From Rhizobium sp. CB3090 (GTDB taxonomy: Bacteria > Pseudomonadota > Alphaproteobacteria > Rhizobiales > Rhizobiaceae), in NCBI RefSeq assembly GCF_029714285.1, contig NZ_CP121662.1, positions 496,001 through 560,000 of the forward strand: a DNA stretch of 64,000 bases, given 5' to 3'. A model generated the notes under the pieces. The model saw only the letters and a program-made list of their open reading frames with translations, was not told the DNA's origin and did not search any database. Below are positions 27,196 through 36,499 of the stretch, one piece after another; the first letter of the stretch is position 1; each line of letters opens with the position of its first letter. Both the position numbers and the translations under genes were made by a program.

Positions 27196-28304
27196 GAATT
27201 GTGTCCCGATGTGTAAGCGTTGGCTTTATCGAATGCGCGTGGAATAGCCTGTGCGATCGCTTTTTTCATGACGGTCGGCAAGGCCTGCACTTCAAGATTT
27301 GTAACCGGCTCCCACCATCCTTCATTGCGGGCAGTCTTCGTTGCCACCTGAGCGCGATAGATCGATAGCCGCAGTTCGAAGTGCGTGAAGACATGTGTAA
27401 CGGTTCCGGCTGCCTGCCAATCGGCCGGGAAGGGAGCGGCGGTAGCACTGGTCTCGCCGTCGATCCGCGCGGTCCAGCCGGTGGTCGGCACTTCCGTCAT
27501 GCCGCCGAGAAGCCCACTGGCGATGCGCCGGCGCAGATAAATCTCGCCATTGCCATTCACAGCCACGAAAGCGGCACCCTGGCGCACCGGCTTTTCCTTC
27601 TTTGCCGCTTTGACCGGAAAATGTTCGGGATCATGCAGCCGCAATGCCTCGCAGGCATTGTTGAAAGGACAGAGCGCACAGGCCGGTCGTTTCGGCGTGC
27701 AGATCGTCGCGCCCAGATCCATCATTGCCTGCGCGAAATCGCCGGGACGATCGGCTGGCGTCAGCAATGCCACCTTCTGCTTCATCAGTGGCTTGGCTGC
27801 GGGCAACGGTGTGGCAATGGCATCAAGGCGGGAGATGACGCGCTCCACATTGCCGTCCATGACAGCCGCTTGCCGGTTGAAGGCGATGGCCGCGACTGCT
27901 GCTGCCGTATAATCGCCGATTCCCGGCAGGGCGCGCAATCCATCCTCGGTATCCGGGAACTGTCCGTCATGCTCAGCCGCCACGGCCTCCGCACATTTCT
28001 TGAGATTGCGGGCGCGGGCATAATAGCCAAGCCCGGCCCAGGCAGCCATGACATCGTCGGTGGGTGCTGCCGCAAGATCACGAACCGTTGGCCAGCGCTC
28101 GATGAATTTGGCGAAATAGGCTTTGACCGCCGGCACGGTGGTCTGCTGCAACATCACTTCGGACAGCCAGATGTGATAAGGATCGGGCCGGACGCCACGC
28201 GCTGCCATCGGCGGCGAAATCCGCCAAGGCAGGTCGCGGTGATGACGGTCGTACCAGCAAAGAAGCTCTCCGCTCAGGGACGATATCTGCGATGAAATAT
28301 CCAT
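27192..28304 (-). CDS. mutY: A/G-specific adenine glycosylase
   Basis: Removes adenine mispaired with 8-oxoguanine. 370 residues from the chosen start. Catalytic Glu in WLSEVMLQQT, HhH motif LPGIGDYTAAAVAAIAF, catalytic Asp in VMDGNVERV and the [4Fe-4S] loop CTPKRPACALCPFNNAC (C-x6-C-x2-C-x5-C). The C-terminal NUDIX-like 8-oxoG recognition domain is present (GLLGGMTEVPTTGW). The ATG at 28304 has AGGAA close upstream; 28334 is an alternative adding ten residues. Four-base overlap with HAD. Confidence 0.95.
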   Translation of the reverse strand: MDISSQISSLSGELLCWYDRHHRDLPWRISPPMAARGVRPDPYHIWLSEVMLQQTTVPAVKAYFAKFIERWPTVRDLAAAPTDDVMAAWAGLGYYARARNLKKCAEAVAAEHDGQFPDTEDGLRALPGIGDYTAAAVAAIAFNRQAAVMDGNVERVISRLDAIATPLPAAKPLMKQKVALLTPADRPGDFAQAMMDLGATICTPKRPACALCPFNNACEALRLHDPEHFPVKAAKKEKPVRQGAAFVAVNGNGEIYLRRRIASGLLGGMTEVPTTGWTARIDGETSATAAPFPADWQAAGTVTHVFTHFELRLSIYRAQVATKTARNEGWWEPVTNLEVQALPTVMKKAIAQAIPRAFDKANAYTSGHNS

Positions 28305-28415
28305 AATTTCCTTCGGTGAAGCGATTACATCCAACTCTCTAGACGCGATTGCTCGGGAAGTGAAAGTCGGAAAATATGAGATCCCCTAAATGGCGGAGAT
28401 GAAGGAGAATTCATC

Positions 28416-28868
28416 ATGCTTATCGAGCTTTTCGATCGTCTGTTAAATGCAAGTCCCAACCTGGGGCTTCTGAATATCTGCGTGACAGAAATTCTTTTCT
28501 TATCGCTTGTCTATTGTTTGATGTGGAAGTTATCGCACACACAACCATTTAAGGTTCTCATCGCTTATCTCAAGCAAGAATTACGGCCGCAGCAAGAGAA
28601 GCGCTCGGATCGCTCTCAAATGTTTTATCATGCCTTCGGTGCGCTCATCTTCCTTGTAATGGCGCTGAGTGTCTACGCCGCGTCGTCGGTGGTGTTACTC
28701 GTTGCAGCTTGGCACACAGGTGAGAAGGGCGTATTTCCCTTACAACTGTTGGCCCTGGGATTTTTCCTTCTTGGTCTTGTTGCAACGCAACTGATGCGCA
28801 ACAATGCAGTGAAAGAGTGGAGATTATTTCGTGCTCTTCTGCAAAACAGAAAAGGCAGTTCTCTTTGA
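28416..28868 (+). CDS. Hypothetical membrane protein, 150 aa
   Basis: No family recognised. Three hydrophobic segments are visible (about residues 17-38, 72-98 and 106-125) with a polar, charged loop (KQELRPQQEKRSDRSQ) between the first two and a basic C-terminus. AAGGAGAA before the ATG supports translation. Base composition is lower in GC than its neighbours, suggesting later acquisition. It lies between mutY (divergent) and the DUF721 gene. Confidence 0.6.
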   Translation: MLIELFDRLLNASPNLGLLNICVTEILFLSLVYCLMWKLSHTQPFKVLIAYLKQELRPQQEKRSDRSQMFYHAFGALIFLVMALSVYAASSVVLLVAAWHTGEKGVFPLQLLALGFFLLGLVATQLMRNNAVKEWRLFRALLQNRKGSSL

Positions 28869-28925
28869 CATTCCTGCCGCGCCAATGCTTCGTTCTGACG
28901 CTGGGAAGCGACCTATAGCCTCAAG

Positions 28926-29441
28926 ATGAGCGAATATCGTCTGTCAAAAATGCCGCGTCGCGGCGAAAAACAGATTTCCGAGCTGACCAACGGCATCATC
29001 GATCCCGTGCTGGCCAAGCGCGCAGGCATCAACACTGCGCTGCTCGGTTCGTGGGACGAGATCGCCGGCGAGGATTTCGCTGAATGCACGCGGCCGGAAA
29101 AGATCGCCTGGGCCAAACGCGGTTCGGGCGAAGATGGCGGTTACCAGCCTGGTGTGCTGACCATCGCCTGCGAAGGCGCCCGCGCCCTGTTTCTGACCCA
29201 CGCACAGGGCGAACTCATCCAGCGTATCAACGGCTTCTTTGGCTTTCATGCCGTTAGCCAGATCCGCATCGTCCAGAAGCCGGTCTCCATTGCCTCCAAA
29301 CGCTCGCGCAAGCCGCCGCCGCTGAAGGGCGAGGCGGCGCGAAAGCTGGATGACATGATGGACGGCATCGAGGACGACAAGCTGCGCGCGGCACTTCAGA
29401 GGTTGGGCACGGCAATGGTTTGGAAGCGGGGTAAGAGATAA
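28926..29441 (+). CDS. DUF721 (DciA-like) protein
   Basis: 171-residue protein with the DUF721 core: ISELTNGIIDPVLAKRAGINTALLGSWDEIAGEDFAECTRPEKI and LTIACEGARALFLTHAQGELIQRINGFFG. DUF721 proteins include DciA, the replicative-helicase loader/operator of bacteria without DnaC, so a DnaB-associated role is plausible but not shown. In alphaproteobacteria the gene sits in a mutY-DUF721-dsbA-smc neighbourhood, as here apart from inserted genes. Confidence 0.85.
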   Translation: MSEYRLSKMPRRGEKQISELTNGIIDPVLAKRAGINTALLGSWDEIAGEDFAECTRPEKIAWAKRGSGEDGGYQPGVLTIACEGARALFLTHAQGELIQRINGFFGFHAVSQIRIVQKPVSIASKRSRKPPPLKGEAARKLDDMMDGIEDDKLRAALQRLGTAMVWKRGKR

Positions 29442-29500
29442 TCCAGTCTTGCTTTGTTAATGACACTGTCATACTCGGAGACATTTGCGAGGAGCTGGAT

Positions 29501-29776
29501 ATGAGAAGCAGCAAGCCGATAACGGTTACACTTGGTAGCCAACAACGCGGCGTAGACGCCCGACTGGAATCCGGAGCATACGATTCCGCCAGCGAAGTCT
29601 TGCGCGCTGCTTTAAGGGCGTTGGACCGTGAAGAAGAACTCATCAATCAAATCATGCGCGCAAAGATCCAGGAAGCGCTTGATGACCTGCGGCCCGGCAG
29701 AGATGCCGACGAAGTTTTTGATAGAGTCGAAAGAATGCATGCCGCGCGGATGAAAGCGGCTGGTCGTGAACTATAG
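29501..29776 (+). CDS. Type II antitoxin, ParD-like RHH protein
   Basis: 91 residues. ITVTLGSQQRGVDARLESGAYDSASEVLRAALRALDREEE is the ParD/CC2985-type ribbon-helix-helix sequence, followed by the toxin-binding helix (LINQIMRAKIQEALDD...). GAGGAG precedes the ATG. It overlaps the following toxin gene by 11 bases, so the two are co-translated. Confidence 0.88.
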   Translation: MRSSKPITVTLGSQQRGVDARLESGAYDSASEVLRAALRALDREEELINQIMRAKIQEALDDLRPGRDADEVFDRVERMHAARMKAAGREL

Positions 29777-30188
29777 GGTTGTTTTCAGTGCTTTTGCCGA
29801 GGACGACCTTATCGGTATCTATGAATTCATTGCGAAAGACAGCCCAGGCCGCGCGCTGTCGTTTGTCCAACGGCTGGGGGTTCAGTGCAGAACACTTGAA
29901 ACGATGGCCGCACGAGGTCCTCAACGTGAGAGTTTAGGGCCGGGTGTTCGCATCATGATATTCGAGCGGCGGGTTACCGTTGCTTATCACATCAAGAACG
30001 AGCAAGGTCATTGTTCTGCGTTTCTTTTATGCGGGCCAAAATATCCCGTCGACCTTGATCGAAGAGCACTGAACTCGCATGGACCGCTCATCCCCATCAA
30101 TTCTAACAATCATTTAATCTCTTTGTCCTCGGTAGGTCACAATTCTTTGAAGAAAGTTAGCCAACCGTGCCTTGTTAGTAGCAACTAG
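29766..30188 (+). pseudogene. ParE-type toxin with C-terminal frameshift
   Basis: The first 80 residues are a normal ParE toxin (FSAFAEDDLIGIYEFIAKDSPGRALSFVQRL...VRIMIFERRVTVAYHIKNEQ). The expected final strand is not in this frame: after Gln the frame runs through an unrelated 58-residue tail to a stop at 30188. In the next frame the bases from 30007 read VIVLRFFYAGQNIP and stop at 30072, the normal ParE ending and length (about 101 aa). One extra G in the GG at 30006-30007 explains this. The toxin is probably inactive or altered, unless this is a sequencing error. Confidence 0.75.
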
Positions 30189-30238
30189 GCGTTATATCGC
30201 AGTGAACCATCAAAGACCTCTTAAACGACGGGTGACTT

Positions 30239-30976
30239 ATGCCGATGTCTGACATGCTCTTGACCAAACGCCACTTGCTGGGCGGCACTGCCGTTGCGGC
30301 TCTCTCCCTGGCGTTCGCTGCCTTTGCCGACACCGCATTCGCCGCTAATGCCACCTCAGCCGGCGGCGCTCAGGAGACCACCAACAGCGCCGCCTCGCCG
30401 GAAGATGCGGTTCCGTCGCCGGAAGGCAACGTCGACATGAACGAGGTGCTGAAGCCCGGCCCGCTGCCGGAAATCGCGCTCGGCAAGGAAGACGCGCCGG
30501 TCAAGATCGTCGAATACATGTCGCTGACCTGCCCGCACTGCGCGCATTTCGCCACGACCACCTTCGACACGATCAAGCAGAAATACGTCGACACCGGTAA
30601 GGTCCGCTTCATTATCCGCGAATTCCCCTTCGATCCGCGCGCCGCCGCGGCCTTCATGCTGGCCCGTTGCGCGCCGCAGGAACAGTATCTTCCCATGATC
30701 GATATGCTGTTCAAGCAGCAGATCGCTTGGGCTTCGCCGGATGTCGATGGCCGTGCCGCACTGCTGCAAATGTCGAAACTTGCCGGTTTTACTGAGGATA
30801 GCTTTACGAAATGCTTGACGAACCAGAAGCTTCTGGATGATGTCAACTCAGTTAGGGAACGTGCAGCCAAAGACTTCGGCGTCAATGCTACGCCGACCTT
30901 CTTGATCAACGGCAAGCGTTATGCAGGGGACATGTCGGTTAATGCCATGTCGAAGCTCATCGACAGCCTTCTCTGA
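30239..30976 (+). CDS. DsbA-family thiol:disulfide oxidoreductase
   Basis: 245-residue exported thioredoxin-fold protein. A twin-charged N-terminus (TKRHLLGG) and hydrophobic core ending near AFAA form the signal peptide. A Ser/Pro-rich linker precedes the catalytic domain: redox motif CPHC (SLTCPHCAHF), cis-Pro loop TPTF (NATPTFLINGKRYAG). Introduces disulfides in periplasmic proteins. Starts at ATG 30239; ATGs at 30245 and 30254 are alternatives. Followed by a terminator and a RIME-like repeat before smc. Confidence 0.9.
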   Translation: MPMSDMLLTKRHLLGGTAVAALSLAFAAFADTAFAANATSAGGAQETTNSAASPEDAVPSPEGNVDMNEVLKPGPLPEIALGKEDAPVKIVEYMSLTCPHCAHFATTTFDTIKQKYVDTGKVRFIIREFPFDPRAAAAFMLARCAPQEQYLPMIDMLFKQQIAWASPDVDGRAALLQMSKLAGFTEDSFTKCLTNQKLLDDVNSVRERAAKDFGVNATPTFLINGKRYAGDMSVNAMSKLIDSLL

Positions 30977-30991
30977 TCCGTGCCTTTTCGA

Positions 30992-31030
30992 AACGGCGGG
31001 CGGCGGGGAAACCTGCGCGCCCGTTTTTTT
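30992..31030 (+). terminator. Rho-independent terminator of the dsbA gene
   Basis: ACGGCGGGCG pairs imperfectly with CGCGCCCGT across GCGGGGAAACCTG, followed by seven T at 31024-31030, 16 bases after the stop codon. Confidence 0.75.
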
Positions 31031-31043
31031 GTGCCCGGCTGTT

Positions 31044-31200
31044 ACCTTCTCCCCCGCGGGGAGAAGGTCGCGCGTAGCGCGGGTTGAGGGGGCGTTACGG
31101 GGAGGACTGGGCTCTAGGCATGGCTTGAGGTATTCGTCGCTGCGCTCCTCATCCCCCTCATCCGCCCTTCGGGCACCTTCTCCCCGTCGGGGAGAAGGGG
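31044..31200. repeat. RIME-like intergenic mosaic element
   Basis: Two imperfect palindromes, CCTTCTCCC..GGGGAGAAGG at 31045-31067 and again at 31175-31197, flank a GAGGGGGCG / CCCCCTCATCCGCCC core. This is the layout of the Rhizobium intergenic mosaic element (RIME1). The segment 31153-31197 matches the reverse complement of 61538-61584. The element abuts the smc start, so its right palindrome supplies the ribosome binding site. Confidence 0.82.
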
Positions 31201-31210
31201 GGGAATGCCC

Positions 31211-34200
31211 ATGAAGTTCAACCGGCTTCGTCTGGTCGGCTTCAAGTCCTTCGTGGAGCCGGCGGAATTCGTCATCGAGCGCGGTTTGACCGGCGTCGTC
31301 GGGCCTAACGGCTGCGGCAAGTCCAATCTCGTCGAAGCGCTGCGTTGGGTGATGGGCGAGAATTCCTACAAGAACATGCGTGCCTCCGGCATGGATGATG
31401 TCATCTTTTCCGGTTCCGGCAATCGCCCGGCGCGCAACACCGCTGAAGTCGGCCTCTATCTCGACAACAGCGACCGCACGGCACCTGCCGCCTTCAACGA
31501 CAGCGACGAAATCCAGGTGACCCGCCGCATCGAGCGGGAGCAGGGCTCGCTCTATCGCATCAATGGCAAGGAGGCCCGCGCCAAGGATGTGCAACTGCTG
31601 TTCGCCGATGCCTCGACCGGTGCGCGTTCGCCGTCGATGGTCGGGCAGGGGCGTATCGGCGAGCTGATCCAGGCCAAGCCGCAGGCGCGTCGGCAGCTTC
31701 TCGAAGAGGCGGCAGGTATTTCCGGCCTGCATTCGCGCCGGCATGAGGCCGAACTCCGTCTGCGTGCCGCGGAAGGTAATCTCGAGCGTCTCGACGATGT
31801 GACCTCGCAGCTTGAAAGCCAGATCGAGAGCCTGAAGCGCCAGGCGCGTCAGGCCAACCGCTTCAAGATGCTCTCCGCCGATATCCGCGCCCGCGAAGCC
31901 ATGCTCCTGCACATCCACTGGAAACAGGCCAAGGAGGCGGAGGCGGAGGCGGATAGCGCCCTCAACCAGGCAACTGTTCTGGTCGCGGAAAAGGCACAGA
32001 TACAGATGGAGGCGGCAAAGGCACAGGGCATCGCCAGCTTCAAGCTGCCGGACCTGCGCGACGAGGAGGCGAAAGCCGCTGCCGCATTGCAGCGCCTGCA
32101 GTTTGCCCGCAATCAACTGGAAGAGGATGCCAATCGTATCCTGCGCCGCCGCGACGAGCTGACTCGCCGCCTTGCGCAACTGGCTGAAGATATCAGTCGT
32201 GAAGAACGCCTCGTCGCCGACAATGCCGCGATCCTCGCCAAGCTCGATGCCGAGGAGGTCGATATTGCCGACATCCTTGCCGATTCCGGCCGGCTTGCCG
32301 AGGAGACGCGCGAGGCATTCGATGCGGCAGCCGCCAAGCTCGCCGACAGCGAGCGTATTTTTACTGCCCTGACTGCAGAGCGCGCCGAGGCTGCCGCCGC
32401 CCGCAATCAGCTCGAACGCGCCATCCGCGATCTTGCCGACCGCAAGATGCGGCTGGAACGCCAGATGGAAGAGGCCAGCCGAGAGCTTGACGCGATCGAT
32501 GAGAAGATAGCCGCCTTGCCGGACCCGAGCGAAAAGCGCGATCTGGTCGAAGCTGCTGAAACCGTCGTTGCCGATGCCGAGGCGGCGATCCAGCTTGTCG
32601 AAGCGGCACTTGCCAAGGCCCGCGAGACCGAAGCTTTATCGCGCGCGCCGGTCGATCAAGCCCGTTCGCGATTGAATGCCTTGGAAACGGAAGCGCGCAC
32701 GATCGCCAATATGCTGGCGGCGGGAGCGACTTCGGCCACATTTGCACCTGTTGCGGAAGAGCTGCGCGTCGATCGTGGCTTCGAGACCGCGCTGGGTGCC
32801 GCCCTAGGGGACGATCTGGAATCGCCACTGGATCCGCAAGCGCCGGTCTATTGGTCCGACAATGGCAGCGGCGCAACCGATCCCGCCTTGCCGGAGGGCG
32901 TCGTGCCGCTGATTTCGCATGTTGGCGCACCGGCGGTCTTGACGCGACGTCTTCGCCAGATCGGGCTTGTTGCTGCCGAAGATGCCCTGCGTCTCATGCC
33001 GGCCTTGAAGCCGGGCCAGCGACTGGTGACGAAGGACGGCGCTGTATTTCGTTGGGATGGGCATGTGACCGGGGCAGACGCCCCCAGCGCGGCGGCTTTG
33101 CGACTGGCGCAGAAAAATCGCCTTGCGGAGCTCGAGGCTGAAGCCGAGATAGCACGCGATGTCCTGGCCGAGGCCGAGGAACACTTGGCGATTGCCGGTG
33201 ACGCGATCCGGGCCAAGGAAGGCCGTCTTGTTGTGGCTCGTGATACCAGCCGGCTTGCTGCCCGCCAGCTCGCGGAGGCTCGCGAAGCATTGGCGATGGC
33301 GGAGCGTGCCTCAGGCGATCTGATCCGGCGTCGCGATGTCATCGCGGAAGCTGCCAGCCATCTGCAGGCGCAGATGGAAGAGGTGATGATACAAGACGAA
33401 AATGCTCGCATCGAACTGGAGGATGCGCCCGATCTGACGGCTATCGACCTGAAGCTGCGTGACCAGCAGGCGGATGTTGCCACGGATCGCGGTGCACTTG
33501 CCGAGGCGCGTGCGCGTTACGAAGGGCTGAACCGGGAAAACGAGGCGCGGCAGCGCCGCATCCTGGCGATCCGGCAGGAGCGCGACGGTTGGCTCCAGCG
33601 CGCAGCCAGCGCGGAAGAGCATATCCAGACCTTGCGCGACCGTGAGGAAGAGGCGCGCGATGAAGCCGCCGAGCTGGACCTTGCTCCGGATGAATTCGAA
33701 GACAAGCGTCGCGGCCTGATGAATGAATTGCAGAAGGCCGAGGAGGCGCGGCGCGCTGCGGCCGACCGTCTGGTCGAGGCGGAAATCGTTCAGCGTGAGG
33801 CTGACCGCCAGGCGGCCACGGCGCTGTCGGAACTGGCGGAAAGCCGAGAAAAGCGTGGCCGCATCGAGGAGCGGCTGGTTTCTGCCCGCGAGCGTCGTCA
33901 GGAGAGCGAGTTGCGCATCCGCCAGGCGCTGAATGTCGAGCCGCATGAGGTATTGCGGCTTGCCGGCCTGTCGGCGGGGCAGAATGTTCCCGATTTGCGC
34001 GAGGTTGAGCGCGAGCTGGAGCGGCTGAAGATCGAGCGCGAGCGTCTCGGTGCCGTCAACTTGCGCGCTGAGGAGGAAAGCAAGGAATTGACGGAACGGC
34101 TGCGGGCCCTGATCAAGGAGCGGGACGACGTCATCGACGCCATCCGTAAGCTGCGCGGTGCGATCCAGAGCCTCAACCGCGAAGGCCGTGAGCGGCTGAT

Positions 34201-34672
34201 CGCTGCTTTCGACGTTGTCAATGTGCAGTTCCAGCGGCTGTTTACCCACCTCTTCGGCGGCGGCACGGCCGAGCTGCAATTGATCGAATCCGACGATCCG
34301 CTGGAGGCCGGCCTCGAAATCCTCGCCCGTCCGCCGGGCAAGAAGCCGCAGACCATGACGCTGCTTTCCGGTGGCGAACAGGCGCTGACGGCGATGGCGT
34401 TGATCTTTGCCGTCTTCCTGACGAACCCGGCGCCGATCTGCGTGCTGGACGAAGTGGACGCGCCGCTCGACGACCACAATGTCGAACGCTATTGCAATCT
34501 CATGGACGAAATGGCCGCCTCGACCGAGACGCGTTTCGTGGTCATCACCCACAATCCCATCACCATGGCACGCATGGATCGTCTCTTCGGCGTGACCATG
34601 GCCGAACAGGGTGTCTCACAGCTTGTTTCCGTTGATTTGCAGACCGCGGAGCAACTGCGGGAAATTGCTTGA
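31211..34672 (+). CDS. smc: Chromosome segregation ATPase SMC
   Basis: 1153-residue chromosome condensation ATPase. N-terminal head with Walker A GPNGCGKSN, two long coiled coils (about residues 165-490 and 630-960), a hinge between them, and a C-terminal head with signature LLSGGEQALTAMA and Walker B ICVLDEVDAPLD. Start: ATG at 31211 (MKFNRLRLVGFKSF, the usual SMC beginning); an in-frame ATG two codons earlier is equally close to the GGAGAAGG of the upstream repeat. It completes the mutY-DUF721-dsbA-smc neighbourhood. Confidence 0.96.
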   Translation: MKFNRLRLVGFKSFVEPAEFVIERGLTGVVGPNGCGKSNLVEALRWVMGENSYKNMRASGMDDVIFSGSGNRPARNTAEVGLYLDNSDRTAPAAFNDSDEIQVTRRIEREQGSLYRINGKEARAKDVQLLFADASTGARSPSMVGQGRIGELIQAKPQARRQLLEEAAGISGLHSRRHEAELRLRAAEGNLERLDDVTSQLESQIESLKRQARQANRFKMLSADIRAREAMLLHIHWKQAKEAEAEADSALNQATVLVAEKAQIQMEAAKAQGIASFKLPDLRDEEAKAAAALQRLQFARNQLEEDANRILRRRDELTRRLAQLAEDISREERLVADNAAILAKLDAEEVDIADILADSGRLAEETREAFDAAAAKLADSERIFTALTAERAEAAAARNQLERAIRDLADRKMRLERQMEEASRELDAIDEKIAALPDPSEKRDLVEAAETVVADAEAAIQLVEAALAKARETEALSRAPVDQARSRLNALETEARTIANMLAAGATSATFAPVAEELRVDRGFETALGAALGDDLESPLDPQAPVYWSDNGSGATDPALPEGVVPLISHVGAPAVLTRRLRQIGLVAAEDALRLMPALKPGQRLVTKDGAVFRWDGHVTGADAPSAAALRLAQKNRLAELEAEAEIARDVLAEAEEHLAIAGDAIRAKEGRLVVARDTSRLAARQLAEAREALAMAERASGDLIRRRDVIAEAASHLQAQMEEVMIQDENARIELEDAPDLTAIDLKLRDQQADVATDRGALAEARARYEGLNRENEARQRRILAIRQERDGWLQRAASAEEHIQTLRDREEEARDEAAELDLAPDEFEDKRRGLMNELQKAEEARRAAADRLVEAEIVQREADRQAATALSELAESREKRGRIEERLVSARERRQESELRIRQALNVEPHEVLRLAGLSAGQNVPDLREVERELERLKIERERLGAVNLRAEEESKELTERLRALIKERDDVIDAIRKLRGAIQSLNREGRERLIAAFDVVNVQFQRLFTHLFGGGTAELQLIESDDPLEAGLEILARPPGKKPQTMTLLSGGEQALTAMALIFAVFLTNPAPICVLDEVDAPLDDHNVERYCNLMDEMAASTETRFVVITHNPITMARMDRLFGVTMAEQGVSQLVSVDLQTAEQLREIA

Positions 34673-34814
34673 GGCGCCTCTTTCCGATTGGAAAAAAGAG
34701 AAACCATTTCCATATCGACAAGAAATTGCTGCTTCGGCTGCCGCACAGCCGGAAAGCGTGTTAGATTTCTTTTCGATCAATAATACGTGGCGCTGATCCG
34801 CCCGGAAGGGAAGC

Positions 34815-36140
34815 ATGTCTGGATTTGATGGCGGTATTTTCGATGTCCTCGGAATATTCGCCGTGTTTTTTCTTGTCGCCGCCAATGGCTTTTTCGTCGC
34901 CGCTGAGTTTTCGCTCGTCTCCGTTCGGCGCAGCCGCGTGGCCGAGCTTGTAACCGAGCGGCGGATGAACGCCGCGGCCCTGCAACGAGCGGTCGACAAT
35001 CTCGACGCCAATCTCGCAGCCACCCAGCTCGGCATCACCATATCCTCGCTCGCGCTCGGCTGGGTCGGTGAACCGGCGCTTGCCCATCTGATCGAGCCGC
35101 TTCTCGATTTTCTGCCCGGCTCCTGGGCCGCTGCCGGATCGCATGCCGTGGCCGTCGCGATTTCCTTCATCATCATCACGGCCTTGCATATCGTCCTTGG
35201 CGAACTTGCGCCGAAGAGCCTGGCATTGCAGCGCAGCGAAGGCACCGCCCTGGGCGTGGTGCGGCCGCTTGGCCTGTTCCTGTTTTTGCTCCGCCCGGCG
35301 ATCTTTGTGTTGAACGGCCTCGGAAATATGGTCGTGCGTCTCTTCGGCTTACGGCCGGGCACCGGCGAAGGCTCTCTGCATTCCCCCGCGGAAATCAAGC
35401 TTCTGGTGGCCGAAAGTCAGGAGGCGGGCCTGCTGGAGCAGGCTCAGCAGGAGCTGGTCGAACGTGTCTTCAACATCGGTGACCGCGATGTCTCCGACAT
35501 CATGACGCCGAGGCTGGAGGTCGATTGGATCGACGCCGAGGACACGTCAGAGGAGATGCTGAAGGCTATTCGCGAAAGCCGGTTCGAACAGCTCCTCGTC
35601 GGTCGCGGGACGATCGATGAACCGATCGGCATGATTCTGAAGAAGGATCTTCTCGACCAGCTCCTGAACGGCCAACCGCTCGATCCGATTGCGGTCATGC
35701 GTCAGCCTCTTATCGTTCATGAAGCGACGGCCGTTTTCAAGGTGCTCGAAAGCTTCAAGCGCGCCCCCGTCCGTCTCGCCATGGTCATCGATGAATATGG
35801 CAGCTTGGAGGGTATCGTCACGCAGACGGACCTGTTGGAAGCCATTGCCGGCGACCTGCCGGATATCGAGAACGAAGGGCCGGATGTCGTCGAGCGGGCC
35901 GACGGCTCGTTGCTGATTGAAGGCATGATGCCGGCCTATGATGCGTTCCAAAGGTTAGGCCTGCGTGAGCCCTCCGAAGACGGCAATTTTCACACCTTAG
36001 CCGGTTTTGCGCTTTTCCAACTCGGTCATATTCCGGAGGTCGGGGAGAGCTTTACGTTCGATGGCTGGCACTTTGAGATTGTCGATCTGGACGGCATGCG
36101 GATCGACAAGATTCTGGCGCGGCGGGAGGCGGGGGCTTAG
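34815..36140 (+). CDS. CNNM/CorC-HlyC-type membrane protein with CBS pair
   Basis: 441-residue hemolysin-family (UPF0053) inner-membrane protein. DUF21/CNNM transmembrane domain (about 1-190: FFVAAEFSLVSVRRSR, ITISSLALGWVGEPA, LHIVLGELAPKSLALQ), two CBS domains (about 215-335, starting IMTPRLEVDWID) and a C-terminal CorC/HlyC domain (about 350-435). Relatives affect magnesium/cobalt efflux; hemolysin naming is historical. GGAAGGGAAGC precedes the ATG. Confidence 0.92.
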   Translation: MSGFDGGIFDVLGIFAVFFLVAANGFFVAAEFSLVSVRRSRVAELVTERRMNAAALQRAVDNLDANLAATQLGITISSLALGWVGEPALAHLIEPLLDFLPGSWAAAGSHAVAVAISFIIITALHIVLGELAPKSLALQRSEGTALGVVRPLGLFLFLLRPAIFVLNGLGNMVVRLFGLRPGTGEGSLHSPAEIKLLVAESQEAGLLEQAQQELVERVFNIGDRDVSDIMTPRLEVDWIDAEDTSEEMLKAIRESRFEQLLVGRGTIDEPIGMILKKDLLDQLLNGQPLDPIAVMRQPLIVHEATAVFKVLESFKRAPVRLAMVIDEYGSLEGIVTQTDLLEAIAGDLPDIENEGPDVVERADGSLLIEGMMPAYDAFQRLGLREPSEDGNFHTLAGFALFQLGHIPEVGESFTFDGWHFEIVDLDGMRIDKILARREAGA

Positions 36141-36157
36141 TCGCCCGTATCCGATCG

Positions 36158-36490
36158 TTAGGTTGCGGTCGATTGCGGATCGTTTGGCTTGCCTTTGAAT
36201 GGTGCCACCTTGATTTCGCCCTCCCGCCTGCGGGCTTGAGCAATGTCGTAGCTATTCTGCATCCGCATCAGCGTATCCATAGATACGCCAAATGCCTTCT
36301 CTATTCTGAGCGCCATTTCTGGCGACAGGTGGGCTCGTTCGTTGAGAAGCGCGGACAAGGCCGGGCGTGTAACGCCCAGCGCCTTGGCCGCGTCAGTGAC
36401 GGAAAGCTCAAGAGCTTCTATAATCTCGCTTTTGACGAACCCGCCCGGATGGGCTGGGTTTTTCATGCGGATGCCCTGCACGGCATTCAT
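36158..36490 (-). CDS. higA: HigA family antitoxin (XRE HTH)
   Basis: 110-residue antitoxin. PAHPGGFVKSEIIEALELSVTDAAKALGVTRPALSALLNERAHLSPEMALRIEKAFG is the HigA/VapI HTH. Start ATG 36490 with AGGAGG. It follows the toxin gene by ten bases, in the toxin-first order typical of higBA, and would repress the operon alone or with HigB. Confidence 0.92.
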   Translation of the reverse strand: MNAVQGIRMKNPAHPGGFVKSEIIEALELSVTDAAKALGVTRPALSALLNERAHLSPEMALRIEKAFGVSMDTLMRMQNSYDIAQARRREGEIKVAPFKGKPNDPQSTAT

Positions 36491-36499
36491 GGCCGCCTC

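Noticed and set aside
30848..32179. 443-codon minus-strand open frame opposite the smc 5' end
   Set aside because: Antisense to smc with Arg/Leu/Gly-rich translation and no family features; it also runs through the RIME-like repeat. Shadow of high GC coding sequence.
33311..34552. 413-codon minus-strand open frame within smc
   Set aside because: Mirror of the smc coiled coil and head; no start context or recognisable domain.
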